Positions 10,389 to 23,623 of a stretch of DNA of 64,000 bases are shown here, piece by piece. How positions within the stretch are numbered: the stretch's first letter is position 1; each line of letters begins with the position of its first letter. Location: assembly GCA_030248215.1 (NCBI GenBank), contig JASANG010000196.1, positions 1 to 64,000 on the forward strand, given 5' to 3'. A model generated the notes under the pieces. The model was given only the letters and a program-made list of their open reading frames with translations, had not been told where the DNA came from and ran no database searches. The position numbers and the translations under genes are program-made. The DNA is from Enoplolaimus lenunculus (lineage: Eukaryota; Nematoda; Enoplea; Enoplida; Thoracostomopsidae).

Positions 10389-10835
10389 CTGTATTGACCC
10401 GAATAACAGGGGGAGGGGTAATAAGAGGGGGTCCCCATTTTGAGTCCGAATCAATTGGAGTCCGTATCCCTAATAGGAGTCCGTAAGCGGATAGATTCCC
10501 GAAACCCTAAGAGTCCATAAATTTCAACTAACCCGAATTGTCGCAACTAAATGACTCCAGGGCCAAATAATTTGAGTTCGAAACTTTAAAGCGTACTTAA
10601 ATTTTGAAAGTACATTCCTAAGTATAACCTGGTATTATCGCTCAAGCTATTGACACAAAACAAATAAACGTTTATTCAACGGATAATTGCAGTACCGGGT
10701 ATACATCAGTAACGAAGCGCGGCGGAGCGTGCGTTGAAAATAAATAACATTCCGTAACCGAATAAGAAGGGTGGTACCCTCTGGAGAGGCCATGTAAATA
10801 TCAGTCTCCTCCCTCTTTTATTCGGGTCACTACAG
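10389..10835. mobile_element. family E MITE, full length
   Basis: 447 bp. CTGTATTGACCCGAATAACA at the left, TTATTCGGGTCACTACAG at the right, with TA on both sides. Opposite orientation to its two neighbours. Confidence 0.85.
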
Positions 10836-11093
10836 TACACATCGTACTTTATCATACGCAGCCTAAAGTCAAGGATTCCATTATTTTTAGAAATATATAG
10901 TGGAATCGTTCACTGGAAAATATATATGTTAATATTTTTTGCCAATAGCAAACGTAATAATAATTTAGTCAGATTATATCATCTCAGATTTTGTTTCCGA
11001 TCAATGAGGATTTTGAAAAGTAAAAATTTTATAGCTGTGTTCAACATAATTGAAGTTATTTTACGTTTAAGTTTTGTTTCTTAATGCGGGGTT

Positions 11094-11532
11094 CTCGTTA
11101 TGATATTCAGCAAAACGAATTTGGACTATCATGATATTCCATTATGTATTTTAAGACGTATCATAAGACAATCCGCCAAATTTTGAATATTCCCGCCAAA
11201 ATTGGAATTTTTCTGCCAAAATTTAAATTTCCCGCCAAAATTTGAATTTCCTCAAAATTTGAATTTCCGCCAAATAATAAGTTTTTCTTTCAAAATTTAA
11301 ATTTCCCGCCATAATATTGGTGTTGTAATTTACATTGTCTCGTATGACGCTAACGCATGTCTCTTAGTATCACATTGTCATGATATTCCATATTCCACCA
11401 TACGTAAACCTAGTTGTGCAACCGACTCAGTAGGAATATCATATTGGGTTACATCGCAGACAAAATGTTATCCAATATATAGAACGCGACAAAACGTGAC
11501 CCAGCTGCACCATTTATAGCGTGAACCCCGCA
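11094..11532. mobile_element. family J TIR element (ATGCGGGGTTCNCG) with the same satellite
   Basis: ATGCGGGGTTCTCGTTATG at the left and ATAGCGTGAACCCCGCAT at the right, 439 bp. About 11170-11312 holds six to seven CGCCAAAATTTGAATTTCC units, the satellite also found at 23.9-24.3 kb. Confidence 0.78.
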
Positions 11533-12810
11533 TAAGTTAAGTTATATTTGGACTTTTATCAAAATTGAACTGAAAACATGTCTTAACAAACTTGCTATTT
11601 TGACTAAAGTTATGTTTTTGCAACACAGGCACTTAAACTAGTGAATGTTTATATTGGTTAAAAGTAAACCTTCCGAAGAAAATGTAGGTTTAAATCTTTT
11701 CTTATCGCGCTAAAACCGCGGATAATACGTAGCTAGGAAAAGATAAGTTTTGTTTTGAAGGTTATTTAAAGAAGTGGAGTATGTTCAAACTGTTCTACGT
11801 TCCTGGAAAGTTTTGAACTAAAAAGGTCATCTACACACAGTGCGAGCACATTGACAGTTTGTACATTTTGCTGACCAGACGGTAGTTATATATAGGTTAA
11901 CAGGGCTTGAATGTTGCCGAAACCTGTGAATTTCTTGCGACGGAAAACGCGACATTTGAATTCCACCTGGATTTTTTGACATTTTTTGGTAGCAAATGAG
12001 ACGAACTTGGTCTCGTTTACTCTCCCGAACATGGATAAATGTGCTAGTCCGCTCTAACGTCAGCTATTTTACTGAACCACTTTTTCCTTCACGTTGTTTC
12101 AATAACTGGTTGCAGCTATATTGACATGCTATCCATAGTTTTAAAGCGCGGAGGATGTATAACACACAGAGCAAAAATATGCCCGTATATTAAACATGTA
12201 TTTGATTCGGCCATTGTAAAAACAGTAGTCAAAAGGAGGAATGCAGTCTGATCCCCGCGCAAAGTTTAATTGTCACTTTAAAACTTTGTGTAAGTGTTAA
12301 CCTGATTTGAGTTGTTGATGGCAAGAACAAAAAACCTTAAACATTTAACAGGGATTTTATAAAGCGGGCTAACCTAGGCTACTGCAGCCGGGAATATAAA
12401 ATTTAGTCGTTATGCTAGAAAATTCCGTGTGGATAAATATTTAAAGTTTTTAGTCCATAGCTTTTCATCTAATTGCAAAACCACATTCCACATTCGGAAA
12501 ATCGTATTCCTCAGTCAGTTTTCTGAATTCAATAGGTATTTTTTAAATTAAATGTCTAAATGTTTCAAAATACTTGCGTATGCAGTTGTTTCAGTTTTAT
12601 ATAGAAATCAATTTTATGGACGAACATAGTGTTTTAACTAATGAAACATATGGGTAGGTCTAAACGCTGTGGGTAGCTTTTGACTTATGTTTTGCTATAA
12701 TCCAATCAATAATAATATGATGGCAACGAAATTGGTGAATTAAACATTGGTGTATTTCTCTTTTAGCCAAGTTCTCTGATGCGTTTTAGGAGTTAAATTT
12801 ATGTACTGTA

Positions 12811-13138
12811 CAGGTTGCGACGAGATATTACTTTACCGGATACCGGAGCCGTATATAGAGCTCTTCACTGGAACTAGATATTAATTGGATATAGCATGTA
12901 AATATGAGCGCAGCTAAAAGTGTATAATTGAGTTACACAAAATATATGTTTAGTGAATTAAATTTAATTAGCTTGGATTTAATCCCAGCAAGATGATAAA
13001 TAAACATAAGTCAACTTGTCAAAAGCAGTTTTACGACATTCGCAACCACAACCGTAAATATCCGGTATCCGGTAGGTTTATACCGAAAACGGATGTTTTT
13101 GCCGTATATTAAACTGGAACGGGATATCAGGTCGCACA
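12811..13138. mobile_element. family F element (CAGGGTGCGACCGG, CCGGAACCGG-rich)
   Basis: TIR element starting CAGGTTGCGACGAGATATTA and ending GGGATATCAGGTCGCAC. Each arm carries TACCGGAT/ATCCGG words. Non-coding. Confidence 0.7.
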
Positions 13139-14056
13139 CAGTGGCTTAGTAATACCAGAGTTCTTCCTGACTTCGTGTAAAGGCCGGAATTCCTGCAAAT
13201 AATCGATTCTTTTTCGAAATGGCAGGAGGCGGGAACTGAAATTTTTACAGTGTTTTATCAAATCATAAGAACTCGCGGAATACCCACTTAGACCCGTTTT
13301 CACCAGTTTACTAAAAAGTAAAATAGTAATTCGGTGTTTTTTAATATTATTTCTGGCAAAAATATGATTTCTGTTGTTTTTGCTCCGGCAAAGTATAGTT
13401 CCTGTTGGCAGGGATCAACGGTCTCGGTGTCGGCAAGCATATATCGGGATTTTGCTGGTCTCTGTCTCGGACTTACATTTCTTGAGTCTCGTTGGTTTAC
13501 AAATCGAGACGAAAGAGGTGAAAAAGCGATAAAAAATTGCTGTTAGCTGAACTAGTTTGAGTTGATGAAAGAGCAATGTTTTGCTCGTGTTTTAGACTAA
13601 ATGTACATGGTGAACCGTGAACCACTAAAAATTGGCTACTTGTTTACTTCATTCAACACTATGACTGTTGTTATAAAGCCTCATGTTCCCCTATGTAATT
13701 ATTTTCTTACTACATTGTGTCATGGATGGCTTAGATTTAGGTTTACGTTTCAGCTTAGGTATATGGGTGTGGAAGTAAACAAGTAGATGAAATTGCACAA
13801 CGCAAACAAAGTTAGCTTTTTGCAGAGTTGATCGCCAAGTAACGTTTTCATTAATATTTTATTTTCGGTGATGGTTGAAAATTGATCGAGATCGAGACCA
13901 AAAGTCTCGGTCTTGCTTTTCTAACCGAGACCGCCCATCGCAGCTCGTTAAAACTCTGATATATATTGGATGTTGACTGTGTTAATCTAATGGTAGCCTG
14001 ATTGTAGAGTTTTGACGACTGCTGAAGACAATGCAAATATATCGCCAAAAAATGTG

Positions 14057-17000
14057 ATGGAAATGGAAACCAGCAAGTTTGCACTGCAGTCATGCTCTTA
14101 TCATGAAATCAGCAGGACATATGATAAACTTCGAATTGACAATGATGTCACAGAGAATGTGTCAAATTTGCCGACGGTGAACGAGGTAGACATGGTTCCT
14201 GTAAATGAAATTGGAGCGAATGACATCTCTGCTACTGATACAACTCCAGCAAGGAACTCAGACATAGAAAACACTGCTGATTTAAGTGAAAACCCGACGC
14301 AACTGGAGGTTGACGATAGCAAACATGATGGCGATAACGAAGAGTATGAAGTTGAAAAGATTGTCGATTATGATGTTGATGTAAGTTGTTCAAACTCTTC
14401 CGTTAGATCTTGTTTTGTATGTACACATACTGGGCATCTGTTTGGTCGCGGCGAGATAAGGGTTGCAGAAGTGTCAATAATCTATGCCAGGGTGCAACCG
14501 GAATTACAATTTACCAAAACCGGAACCGGAAAACGAAAAATACATGCCATTGATTTGAAAAATTCATTTTCATTTTCTTTTTGCAATATTATTGGTGAAA
14601 TAACCCTAGGTGGAGATAGGTACAATGTGCTATATTTTGATCAGGATGCAACTGGAATTACAATTTACCAAAACCGGAACCGGAATTTGGAACAATTACC
14701 GGAACCTGTGTCTTAAAGTGGAAAATATTTACATGCCACGGAAAAATTCTTTTTAGTTTTCTTTTTTACTATATTATTGGTGAAATGACCTTAGTTCAAG
14801 ATAGGTATTTAATTTACTTAATCTGAAGTATATATTTATGAATTTCATTATCCATGGAAGCGAGATGTACCTTCGTTAATTGATTTTCGGTGATTGTCTA
14901 GCAGGGTGGAGCCATAGTTACAATATACCAGGGGCGGAATTTGAAAAAATTACCGGAAACGGAACCGGAACCGGAAAGCTAGAAATTGGACCTCAGTCAC
15001 GGAAGTCAAATCGATTTACCTTCGACAGTTTATTTTCGGTTATTGTTAAGGTTTACATATTTACTATAAACCATCGAAGATAGATTTCGCTTCCGTGGAT
15101 AATGGAAATCTAAAAACAGCAGATAAAGTGAATACCTATTTCCAACTAGGGCAATTTAACCTAAAAACAGCAGATAAAGTGAATACCTATCTCCAACTAG
15201 GGCAATTTAACCTAAAAACAGCAGATAAAGTGAATACCTATCTCCAACTAGGGCAATTTCACCAATAATATTGCAAAAAAAATTTAAAGAAATTTTTCGA
15301 TGGCATGTATAATCCCGGTTGCACCCTGGTACTATATATACTAAATCGTTATTTCTTAGTAAAATGCTTAATTTCCACGACCACAATTTAACACCGGGTT
15401 AGCAAGTTTAAATAACGAACAAAATTTAATTTACCGGAACCGGAATTCAGGTTGTAACCTGATATAGATAATAAACGCAGATCAAGTTATGATCGAGACG
15501 AGCAGAGGGTACTTTGGGGGCTAAATCGGGGGAAATCTTACCACCAAATATAAATTATGCGTATTTAGTCATGCTCAAAACTGTCGCAACTTAGTTCTTC
15601 ATGTTACAAGCCATGGTCGTTTGCATGTTCATAGTACTTTATATGTGTTGTGGTAAGTGTTTTACAAGTTGCATCGTGTAATTTGAGCACAGGTCACAAA
15701 AATTCAAGACTTTGTGTGCTACAGGCGACAGGTTGGTGTTTAAAATGTCTGCGTTATGTATTGTTTTGTACATATATACCTCTTGAAGGAAAATGGGAAA
15801 GAGATGTTTCGTGTGAAATGGGTCGGCTGGGCTTATAAACACAATACGTGGGAACCGATTGAAAATTTAGCGAACGCAGACGAAAAAATAGAAGATTATC
15901 TGAGTGTGCTCAAAGAAAAGCGTGCTGCTGATGCTAAATTGCCGCTTCATGATGTCTTGCAACGAATACGAAAATTGTCACAAAAAGGTGAAATTGTAAC
16001 GGTTTTTTCGATTTTCAGTGATCGTCTAACGAAAACTAACTTTTTTAAAGTTATACAGTAAGAAAAGATTTCCCTTCTACATCGTCGATTAAAATTGTGC
16101 CCCAAAATTCTGGGTGCGTATTATTTACAAATTATTTAAATACTTTTGAATATACCTTAGGTGATTTGAACAGTAAGAAGGAAAATGAAATTGTAAAATA
16201 GCCAGAGGAATTTAGAAATCGTAGTCATAGTTAACTACGTGCCTGGCGTAAATTTGATTGTATGTCTCGACTACTACCAATGTGTTGTTTCCCTGCGGCC
16301 TCAATGCCTGTTTCAGAATGCGCTGGGTAGTTGTTCCTTTTTGTAAGATGTTTAATTAAGTGGATAGAAATATTGATGTTGTAACCATAGTCAATGTGTA
16401 CGTGGTGCGAAACGCTTGATACAGTAGAAAGTACCACAGATGCCATTCTGAATATATCACAGAACAATTTGTGCGATTTCCACGAGTGCTTATTTTATGG
16501 AAAATATATTGGCCAGGGTTCCAATAAGAACTGCATTTTACAAGAATCAAGAATTCGTTTTTCACTGGAACAGGAGCAGGAATAGGAGTTGCAGATATGT
16601 ATGTCACAGCGCTTAATTTCTACGAATTCCCTATAATTCAAATTGAAATATGGTTTTCGTCGACTTTTTCATTTTAAGTAGCCATGTTTTTAAATTCTGC
16701 AAAACATGCGTCGAACACTTTAAAATATGTAGAATTTGCAGACGAAACTCAATTTGTCTATAGTTTAGCTTAAGCAAAATTTTTCAAACGTAAATTTTAT
16801 TTTTAAGTTATATATTTATAGTTTGCTACAAAACAGTAAAAATTCCGGTTCCTGTATGGATGTGCAGGAATACCGACCGGATCAATAATTCATGTGGAAC
16901 TAGGATATAAGGTTGCAAATTTGGCAAACAAGTTGACTAATAGGTATATATAGCGGTTCATAGTTTTAGGTCACATAGTAAAAACAGAAAAATTGCCTGC

Positions 17001-20000
17001 AACTAATCTTTTCGGTACGTACATGGTAACCATTGCACCACCGCGCACCAAAGAACAATTGCGATACGACGCTCATCGGCGCCTACGCAATCTACAGGAT
17101 CAAATCAACCGAATTTGTGTTGAAAACGGTGAACCGGACAATATTCGAATTGAAAATACAGTCGACGTTGAGCTGTTGCCGTATCATTTTGAATATATTA
17201 CGGATTACGTCGCTGGTAGGTCCGTTGTGATACCAAACGAAGCTCCTATGGGCATTGGATGTGAATGTGGCCGTAATGGAAAGCAGTGTGTCGCGAGCAA
17301 CAACGACTGTTGCCCGGTGAATTCATTTAACACCCTATTCGCGTATACCGCGCATAGACGATTACGTATCGCGCCTGGTTCTGCGATTTATGAGTGCAAC
17401 AATGCGTGCTCGTGTGCGTCAAATGCGGATCAGTGTTTTAATAGAGTAGTACAGCACGGGAGGAAGTTGCCGGTAAGTGATTTTCGGATGCTCGCGGTTG
17501 GATGGCCAAGGTGCAAAACGGAATACAATTATATCGGAATTTGAGCGGGAAATTTACCTGAATCGGAATTAGGATTTTTTAGAGACCATACTACTGTTAT
17601 ATACATTGAGAGTAATTTGATAAGCAATTTGTATGCGACAAATTAATATAATTTACTCAGAGTGTTCAGTGAGTTCGCACGCAAATGTTGCAACATATTC
17701 AGGTTTGCATGATAATCTGCATTACGTACGTGAAAATGCCATTTGAGAACTGCTATAAACTCCGATTGTTTGAAACGCAACAGAACTGCAGAAAAATTTT
17801 GCGCATACATTATTGCAAATACGTAAAACAGTCAGAACTTTGAAAGCGATCAAAAATGGATATTTTGAATCCAATTATATCTGCAATAAGTATCGGATCG
17901 GAACTGGATTTGATTCAAAATCGTAGTTCCGATTGCACCATGTGGGCAGGGTATGGCATGCTAGAGTGCAGGGATGGATCGGATATTAATTTTACCGGAT
18001 ACCCGAGCCGGATAGTAATTTTTTATCGAAACCAGAACATTTGAAGTATTTTGTTGCCGAAAACCGGTATTCTGATCTTTATTTTACAGATGACAATATT
18101 TCGCACAGTGAAAAAAGGTTGGGGCGTTAAAATTGACAAAGCTGTGAAAAAAGATTCGTTTGTTGTTGAATACGTTGGAGAGGTATATAAGGAACATTTT
18201 GTTGAGTTTATATTGATCTTTTGCAATGGAACAATCATATGTCGCGGAATGGCACAGGTAATGTTTTTGTGAGCAAAAACAAGTATAACATTATGCCTAA
18301 TGCCTAATTAGCGGACAATTTGGCGTGACAACTGTCTGTTGATAAATCTCCGTCTCCTCGCCAGCTCAGGACTTGTATTTCATGTTCGGACAACAAGAGA
18401 CTAAGGTTGAAATCCAACCCATCTGAACTTGATCAAATATAAGGTGGCTACCATTTTGTGTTTTTGCTAGATAACTCAGGGTGCGACCGGATTATAATGT
18501 ACCTGAGTTGGATATTGAATTTTTGAATTTTTAGCGGAACCAGATATTAATTTGATATATTATGTAAATATGAGCAAGGGTTCAACCGGAATGCCTTTTC
18601 CTTTGTTAATAAACTGTTTCTAATGTGTTTTCTCTTAACTTGATGATTTAATAGCTGAAAATTTGGTTGATCGATAGTTATTTTTTCTAGTTTTGTAAGA
18701 AATCCATCAGTAATTCGGTGATAAAAATTATTTCAAGTTTCGGTTCCTGCAAAGAATTCAGTTCCTGTTCCGGTAAAACTTAGTTCCTGTTGGAACCCTT
18801 ATATGAGCACTGTTAAAAGTAATTGAGTACGTAATGCAAAAGTATGTGTTTATTGAATAAATTTAATTGTTAACTTGGATTTTTCATCCCATTTCAATTA
18901 GTTAAAAATTTACAGCTTTACTTGCCCAGAAAGGTAATCGCAGCAAGGTGTTAAATATGTCCAATTTTTAAAGTCAATTTTATACATAGTATTCGGGACC
19001 ACAACTGGGTACGGATATCGCTGTTTACAACATATTAAATCCGAACCGCATATACGGTAGCACTCTGATTCGTACATAGTATCTAGTTTATTTCTTTCTT
19101 ACATGATGAATTGTGTCTATTATAGGTCATTACAAGTGCTGAAGCGGAGGAACGAGGCAAAAAATACGACCAGCAAGGATCGACGTATTTGTTCGATTTA
19201 GATTTTGACGATTCAAATAACCACTATACGATTGACGCTAATTATTACGGAAATATCACACGGTTTATTAATCATTCGGTAAAGTTGAAATGTTTTGTTC
19301 GTAAACTATTGGGTACAGAACCATTGCAGCGAACATGGTGCAAGTCTATTTGCTCAATGATTACAGCAACCCGGGCCGGTAATCTGCATTGCAGATAAAA
19401 TGCTGCTGTTACAGCCAATTAAATATGCTTCTGATTCACCACCAATTTAGTTTTGGCATATTTTTTCTAATAAGTATATTGGTTCTTTTCTTGTCATACT
19501 TCTTTTTTTAAAATGGTATGCCAGTAACATTAATAGTTGTTTCAGTGTGATCCGAATTTGGTACCGTATTCGGTTTGGATCAATTGTTTGGATCCTGCGC
19601 TGCCACGAGTTGCGTTTTTTGCCAAACGAGACATTGCAAGAAATGAAGAACTCACATTCTCGTATGTGAACGAACGAAGTAAGTCTGGAAGCTGTTGTAG
19701 TGTTTTTGGGCACTAGGTCAACCTTCGCTAAGGTACATAAGTTTGATAGGCCTTTTTTAAACTTTAGATCTTTGTTCGATAAAAATCAATCAGTTTTTGT
19801 TTTCATAGGTTATCCAGGTAAGACTTTATTAGATCTGTGATGAAAATTAAAATCTTCGAAAGATGTTGACTGCAAACAGTATTCTTAAGGAGCCAACCTT
19901 CAGTTGAACAAGTAAGCTTTTGATAGACCTTATTCTCATGGCTTTCGAAATTCATTGATGACATGGGGCAGTTACGTTTTCGCATATTATCCAAGTTCAC

Positions 20001-20272
20001 GTCAGACTTTTATCCCATACTCAAAATTGTAATTATAGCCATGCTCATTTTATATTGAAACATTGATTGACTTTGTAGCTCGTCATAGTGAAATCCCAGA
20101 TAGTTGTGAGCTGTTGAACAAGTCGGAATCGAATGTCGCGGAACGAAACGGTTTAGTCGATGCACATCGGGAAATTCCGGCTGGAGTACAACATCCACCT
20201 GTTTCGCCAACTGCTGTACGCAAACAAAAATGCCACTGTGGTGCAAAAAAGTGTCGTGGAAGCTTTTTCTAG
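14057..20272 (+). CDS. SUV39H: SUV39H-type histone H3 lysine-9 methyltransferase, complete, 7 exons
   Basis: Nuclear enzyme that puts di- and trimethyl marks on H3K9 and builds heterochromatin with HP1. Exons: 14057-14380, 15789-15987, 16988-17472, 18090-18182, 19126-19278, 19546-19678, 20079-20272. All are GT-AG, summing to 526 codons plus TAG. An acidic N-tail (1-95) is followed by a chromodomain (about 96-150), a nine-cysteine pre-SET (from Cys266 in GCECG), SET ([34 protein letters not shown]) and post-SET ([11 protein letters not shown], Cys514/516/521). Catalytic Tyr458 and the NHSC core are intact. I chose ATG 14057, the first ATG in the open frame; a second ATG follows two codons later. 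A non-coding or short coding upstream exon is possible. There is no sign of the eIF2-gamma fusion seen in insects. Confidence 0.95.
14643..15329. mobile_element. family F-type compound element in SUV39H intron 1
   Basis: Begins CAGGATGCAACTGGAATTAC and ends AATCCCGGTTGCACCCTG. It contains repeated ACCGGAACCGGAA words, TGCAATATTATTGGTGAAAT arms in both orientations and a 51-bp tandem repeat. A similar end (CAGGGTGCAACCGGAATTAC) lies just upstream at about 14488. Confidence 0.6.
15110..15262. repeat. 51-bp tandem repeat, 3 copies
   Basis: Three near-identical units start at 15110, 15161 and 15212; each contains CAGATAAAGTGAATACCTAT and CAACTAGGGCAATTT. A single divergent relative lies at about 28950-29010, so the unit belongs to the dispersed family and was amplified here. 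Confidence 0.88.
17257..17457 (+). other. SUV39H: SUV39H pre-SET zinc cluster
   Basis: Nine cysteines in the family order: [11 protein letters not shown], then DCC, then YECNNACSC and DQC, leading into FNRVVQ. This is the full set for a three-zinc triangular cluster. Confidence 0.93.
18090..20272 (+). other. SUV39H: SUV39H SET and post-SET region
   Basis: Exons 4-7. [12 protein letters not shown] opens [13 protein letters not shown] gives the AdoMet-binding NHSC with Arg413 three residues before its Asn; EELTFSYV gives Tyr458. A roughly 40-residue linker separates SET from the post-[11 protein letters not shown], longer than in vertebrate SUV39H1. Confidence 0.9.
18477..19067. mobile_element. 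family F element with nested AAGGGTTC element, SUV39H intron 4
   Basis: Starts CAGGGTGCGACCGGATTATA and ends near ACGGTAGCACTCTG. Inside, about 18577-18800, lies another TIR segment (AAGGGTTCAACCGGAAT to CTGTTGGAACCCTT). Confidence 0.55.
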
Positions 20273-21103
20273 CATGGTCACCGACGCGGTGAGCATTGAA
20301 CATAGGCAGCCGTATTGTGAGCTGAACGTAGCAGCTATCGCCAATGCAGATGGTTAATGTTATATATCGAAGATTAAAATAACATTAATTGATGTTTGTT
20401 TTGACTTTAAATGTTTGAAAAGTTAAGAAACATAGTGCGAGTGCTATAACTGTGGTTTATTTGTGGATTTTTTGATAGTTGTTTTGTCCATGTTGACTCC
20501 GCGTCTTTTTATGACGTTGTCATGAGAAGGGCTGTAGTACAAATACAGGGACTGATAATTATCAACATTACCGGTACAACTGACGCTATGATACAAAATT
20601 TTTTGCAGATGCCGTTTTTAGTTTGAAAATATGGCTTTGTGAGCACGGGTCATTTCTATTATTTTTTAAACGTAAGTGATATAACGGTGTTAGCCAGATC
20701 AGGGGCACTGAAACGACAACAATTGAACTTGATAGTTGTTTTGTGCAAAAGGTATTGGCAACGGATTAGCAGTTTTTTTGCAGTGCGGATACTGGTACTC
20801 TCGAAAAGTGCTAATTATTACTCACAACGATGCGGATTTAATCGGCACCGCGTGTACAAATCAGTTATTGTGAACCTTGAAAAACTTTTTTGTTGTACTT
20901 CATCGGAACGGCTTTGAAGTAATTGAAATGGAAATGTTTTAATTTCATAAAGTTTATCTCAGTTGAATATTGTTATTTTATTAAGTTTTATTGGGCATTC
21001 ATTCCAATTGGAAAATCTCTCGCAGAAAACCCATCAAACCATTGCAGGCCCATGTAATGTCTGGGAAAACAGTGAATTTAGGGTAATTTAGTTAAGCGAA
21101 AAC

Positions 21104-21371
21104 CAGGATGCGACTGGATATCCAGACCCGGCAAAATATTATATACGGTATTCGCTACAAACTTACCTTATATTTACGGTGGCGGTTCCGAATTTCATAA
21201 AACTGCGTCTTACAAACAAGCATCTTTATCATCGTCGATTGCATATTTTGGTAAACATATTTTGCTCGACTCAAATATTTATAATAGCTCGCAAGTTTAT
21301 ATTCTTTGGTGTAAAAAATTCACTATCCGTATTTTATTGCGGGATCCGGTAAATTAATATCCGGTCGCACA
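21104..21371. mobile_element. family F element copy
   Basis: CAGGATGCGACTGGATATCC to TAATATCCGGTCGCAC, about 268 bp, downstream of SUV39H. Confidence 0.7.
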
Positions 21372-21944
21372 ATGGCCAGAACAGATGAAAATGATTTGTT
21401 TCAATTTGGAATTAGTCTAGTTGGTGTATTGCATACGTCTAATCGTAACTTAAGCCATCTAGATTGCATTTGGTTGATACTGTTTAGAGCGTGGTTTTAG
21501 ATGAAAGTTTGCTGCTGTGGCAGGGGGATACGCATAGGTTGTTACAGCAAACGAACTTTAGAATAAAAGGTAGGTAGGTACCTTCCAAAATCAAGATGTT
21601 CACCGAAAACTACATGCCGGTTTTAGATTTTGGTAACAGTGGATAACCTTACTTTTGTCTGATGTATTGCTATCTCTGATAGATTGTGGTGATTTTTTAA
21701 CTGTTATGGTTATTATTGCTTATCAGGTTGCAACCGGAGTCGGTAAAACGGAGCTGGAGTCTGATCCGTAGGTTAAACAACATTTGGTAACAAAAATGTA
21801 AAATTGGCTTATTTTGAAAATAATCTGCATGTTAAAAAAATTTTTATGCTTCCTTTTTGTTAGATACAGCTTAAGTTCCCTTCATACAGTTCCCAGTTTT
21901 AGCAATCATGTCAAAATAAACCACTATTCTAAAAAGATGTTTTC

Positions 21945-22071
21945 GGCCCGTGTTACTTTAAGGGGGGTCCAGGTTTCTGGGAGGTCTATAAAAGAGTAGG
22001 TTTAGATTCTAGATTACATTTTTTGCTTAGGCTTATAATCTACTTTTACGTGCCTTAAAGTAACATTGGCC
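21945..22071. mobile_element. family C MITE, short copy
   Basis: Ends GGCCCGTGTTACTTTAAGG and CCTTAAAGTAACATTGGCC. Only one TTAGGC word remains inside. Confidence 0.8.
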
Positions 22072-22227
22072 GTGTTTTCGAAAACGCTTTTTTGCAAGCG
22101 AAGAATAGCAAATTCAATACTGATTTAAGAAACTTGCTAACAGAAGTCATAGTTAAAGGTGCGCTTGTAGCCATGATTCACGTAGGATGGCTTAGGATTC
22201 TTGTGCATAATCAAAGCAACAAGTGTC

Positions 22228-22396
22228 CAGGGCCCATGTGAAGGGTAAGGGTGGAAGGTTTTTGAGAGAATGCAATAGAGTAAGTTTAATGTTTAGTGTT
22301 TTTTTCTGAGACTTAGGTTTAGGTCCAAAGTCATACATTCTTACGCTCTGGCTTAAGAATATGTTTAAGATTACGGCCCTTTCCTATATATTGGCC
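22228..22396. mobile_element. family D element (GGCCCATGTNNAGA ends), degraded
   Basis: Begins CAGGGCCCATGTGAAGGG and holds GACTTAGGTTTAGG. The right end is worn (CCTATATATTGGCC). Confidence 0.55.
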
Positions 22397-22779
22397 AAGT
22401 CCTGTGTTTTTGACACGATTACGACGGTAGAAATGCTCTACAGCAGGATTTATAAAAGTATAAAAAATTTCAGCAAACAGGAGTCTAGGTCAGTTTTCTG
22501 GCGGAGACCTCAACTGACCTCCGGTTATACCCTGTTGCTTGTATATAAATAAAGTTGTTGCGTGGCTGATGGAGGACTGGTGTTTCAAATTGCATTCGAA
22601 ATACCTCGTCGAGCTGATATTTTGGGCTCATCAATTGTGATTGGATGTTTAGTTCGCCATGAGATTGAAAAACCTTTGTGACTATCAATTCAGCTAGTAG
22701 CGGAGTGTCAAACATTTTTAAGTCTCTGACGACCATCGACCTTCACTAATAGCGGATGGGCCGATGCCTAAGTTTTGCC

Positions 22780-23151
22780 GGTCAATGTTACTTTAAAGGC
22801 CGTCCCACTTTCCCGGGACAAAAATGTACCAGGAGTACCCGTCCCATTTTCCCGGGACAGCAATGTACCAGGAGTATATTCCAAAAATATAATTGGGACA
22901 GATGAGACAGTGGGACAGATATGTATGTGTATATATATGTGTATATATGTATTATATATACATATATATGTGCGTATATATGTATATATTGTATATACCG
23001 ACAGCCTGTATTATATACATATATGTGCGTATATATGTATATATTATATATACCTACAGCCTGTGCATATGTAAACAGGAGCGCTTAAGTGTGCACGCCG
23101 GGTATATTTGTGTCCCGGGCAATTGGGACGGCCTTTATAGTAACATGGGCC
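22780..23151. mobile_element. family C-related TIR element with ATATGT microsatellite
   Basis: TIRs GGTCAATGTTACTTTAAAGG and CCTTTATAGTAACATGGGCC enclose CCCGGGACA words and a long ATATGTGTATAT simple repeat (about 22918-23060). It shares the ATGTTACTTTAA end with family C but carries no TTAGGC. Confidence 0.75.
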
Positions 23152-23623
23152 GTTTTTGCCGAATTCGATTCTTATTTTGGAAATTTGCCGAAGCCTGTCG
23201 ATAACTTAATACTTACATCAAGCTTAAAGGACCGTTATGAGTAGTTTTACATAGTTGCACTACATTGTAAAAACGACCATACATAATGGTAATATCGTAA
23301 CAACGTTCGTTTCAATTATTTTTCAAGTAATGTGTAGTAAACCGGTCCAATCATGAACTCATACTTTTGCAGGTGGTAATCACTGACTTTAAGTTACTAG
23401 CAGGGTGCGACCAGATATTAATTTACCGGATTCGGATGTTGAAATTTTTACCGGAATCGGATACCATATATTGAAATAATTTATTTTTGCTGTATTTTTA
23501 ACGTGCTCGAGGTTTTCTTCTGTTATAAATTTCATAACTGCTGCTGACCATCTGAAATTATTGAGTGCAAAACGATTAACTCTCGCTCGATTACATAGTT
23601 AAAACTAACTGAAACTTATGTCG

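Larger units (their letters stand above)
6094..14056. other. gene-free interval between nAChR and SUV39H
   Basis: About 8 kb without a recognisable coding exon on either strand. It holds the families A, B, C, E, F, I and J copies listed separately, joined by unassigned AT-rich DNA. The nAChR signal-peptide exon and upstream non-coding exons of SUV39H should lie here or beyond, but I could not identify them. Confidence 0.6.
14342..15914 (+). other. SUV39H: SUV39H chromodomain (split by intron 1)
   Basis: [13 protein letters not shown] at the end of exon 1 joins [14 protein letters not shown] and NTWEPIENL in exon 2. The intron falls between beta strands. Aromatic residues for a methyl-lysine cage are present (Tyr97, Trp of VKW, Trp of VGW). 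Expected ligand is methylated H3K9, by family. Confidence 0.9.

Noticed and set aside
14012-14056. Start of SUV39H at a TTG codon at 14012
   Set aside because: Not an ATG; the first ATG in frame is at 14057. An upstream spliced start remains possible but is not shown.
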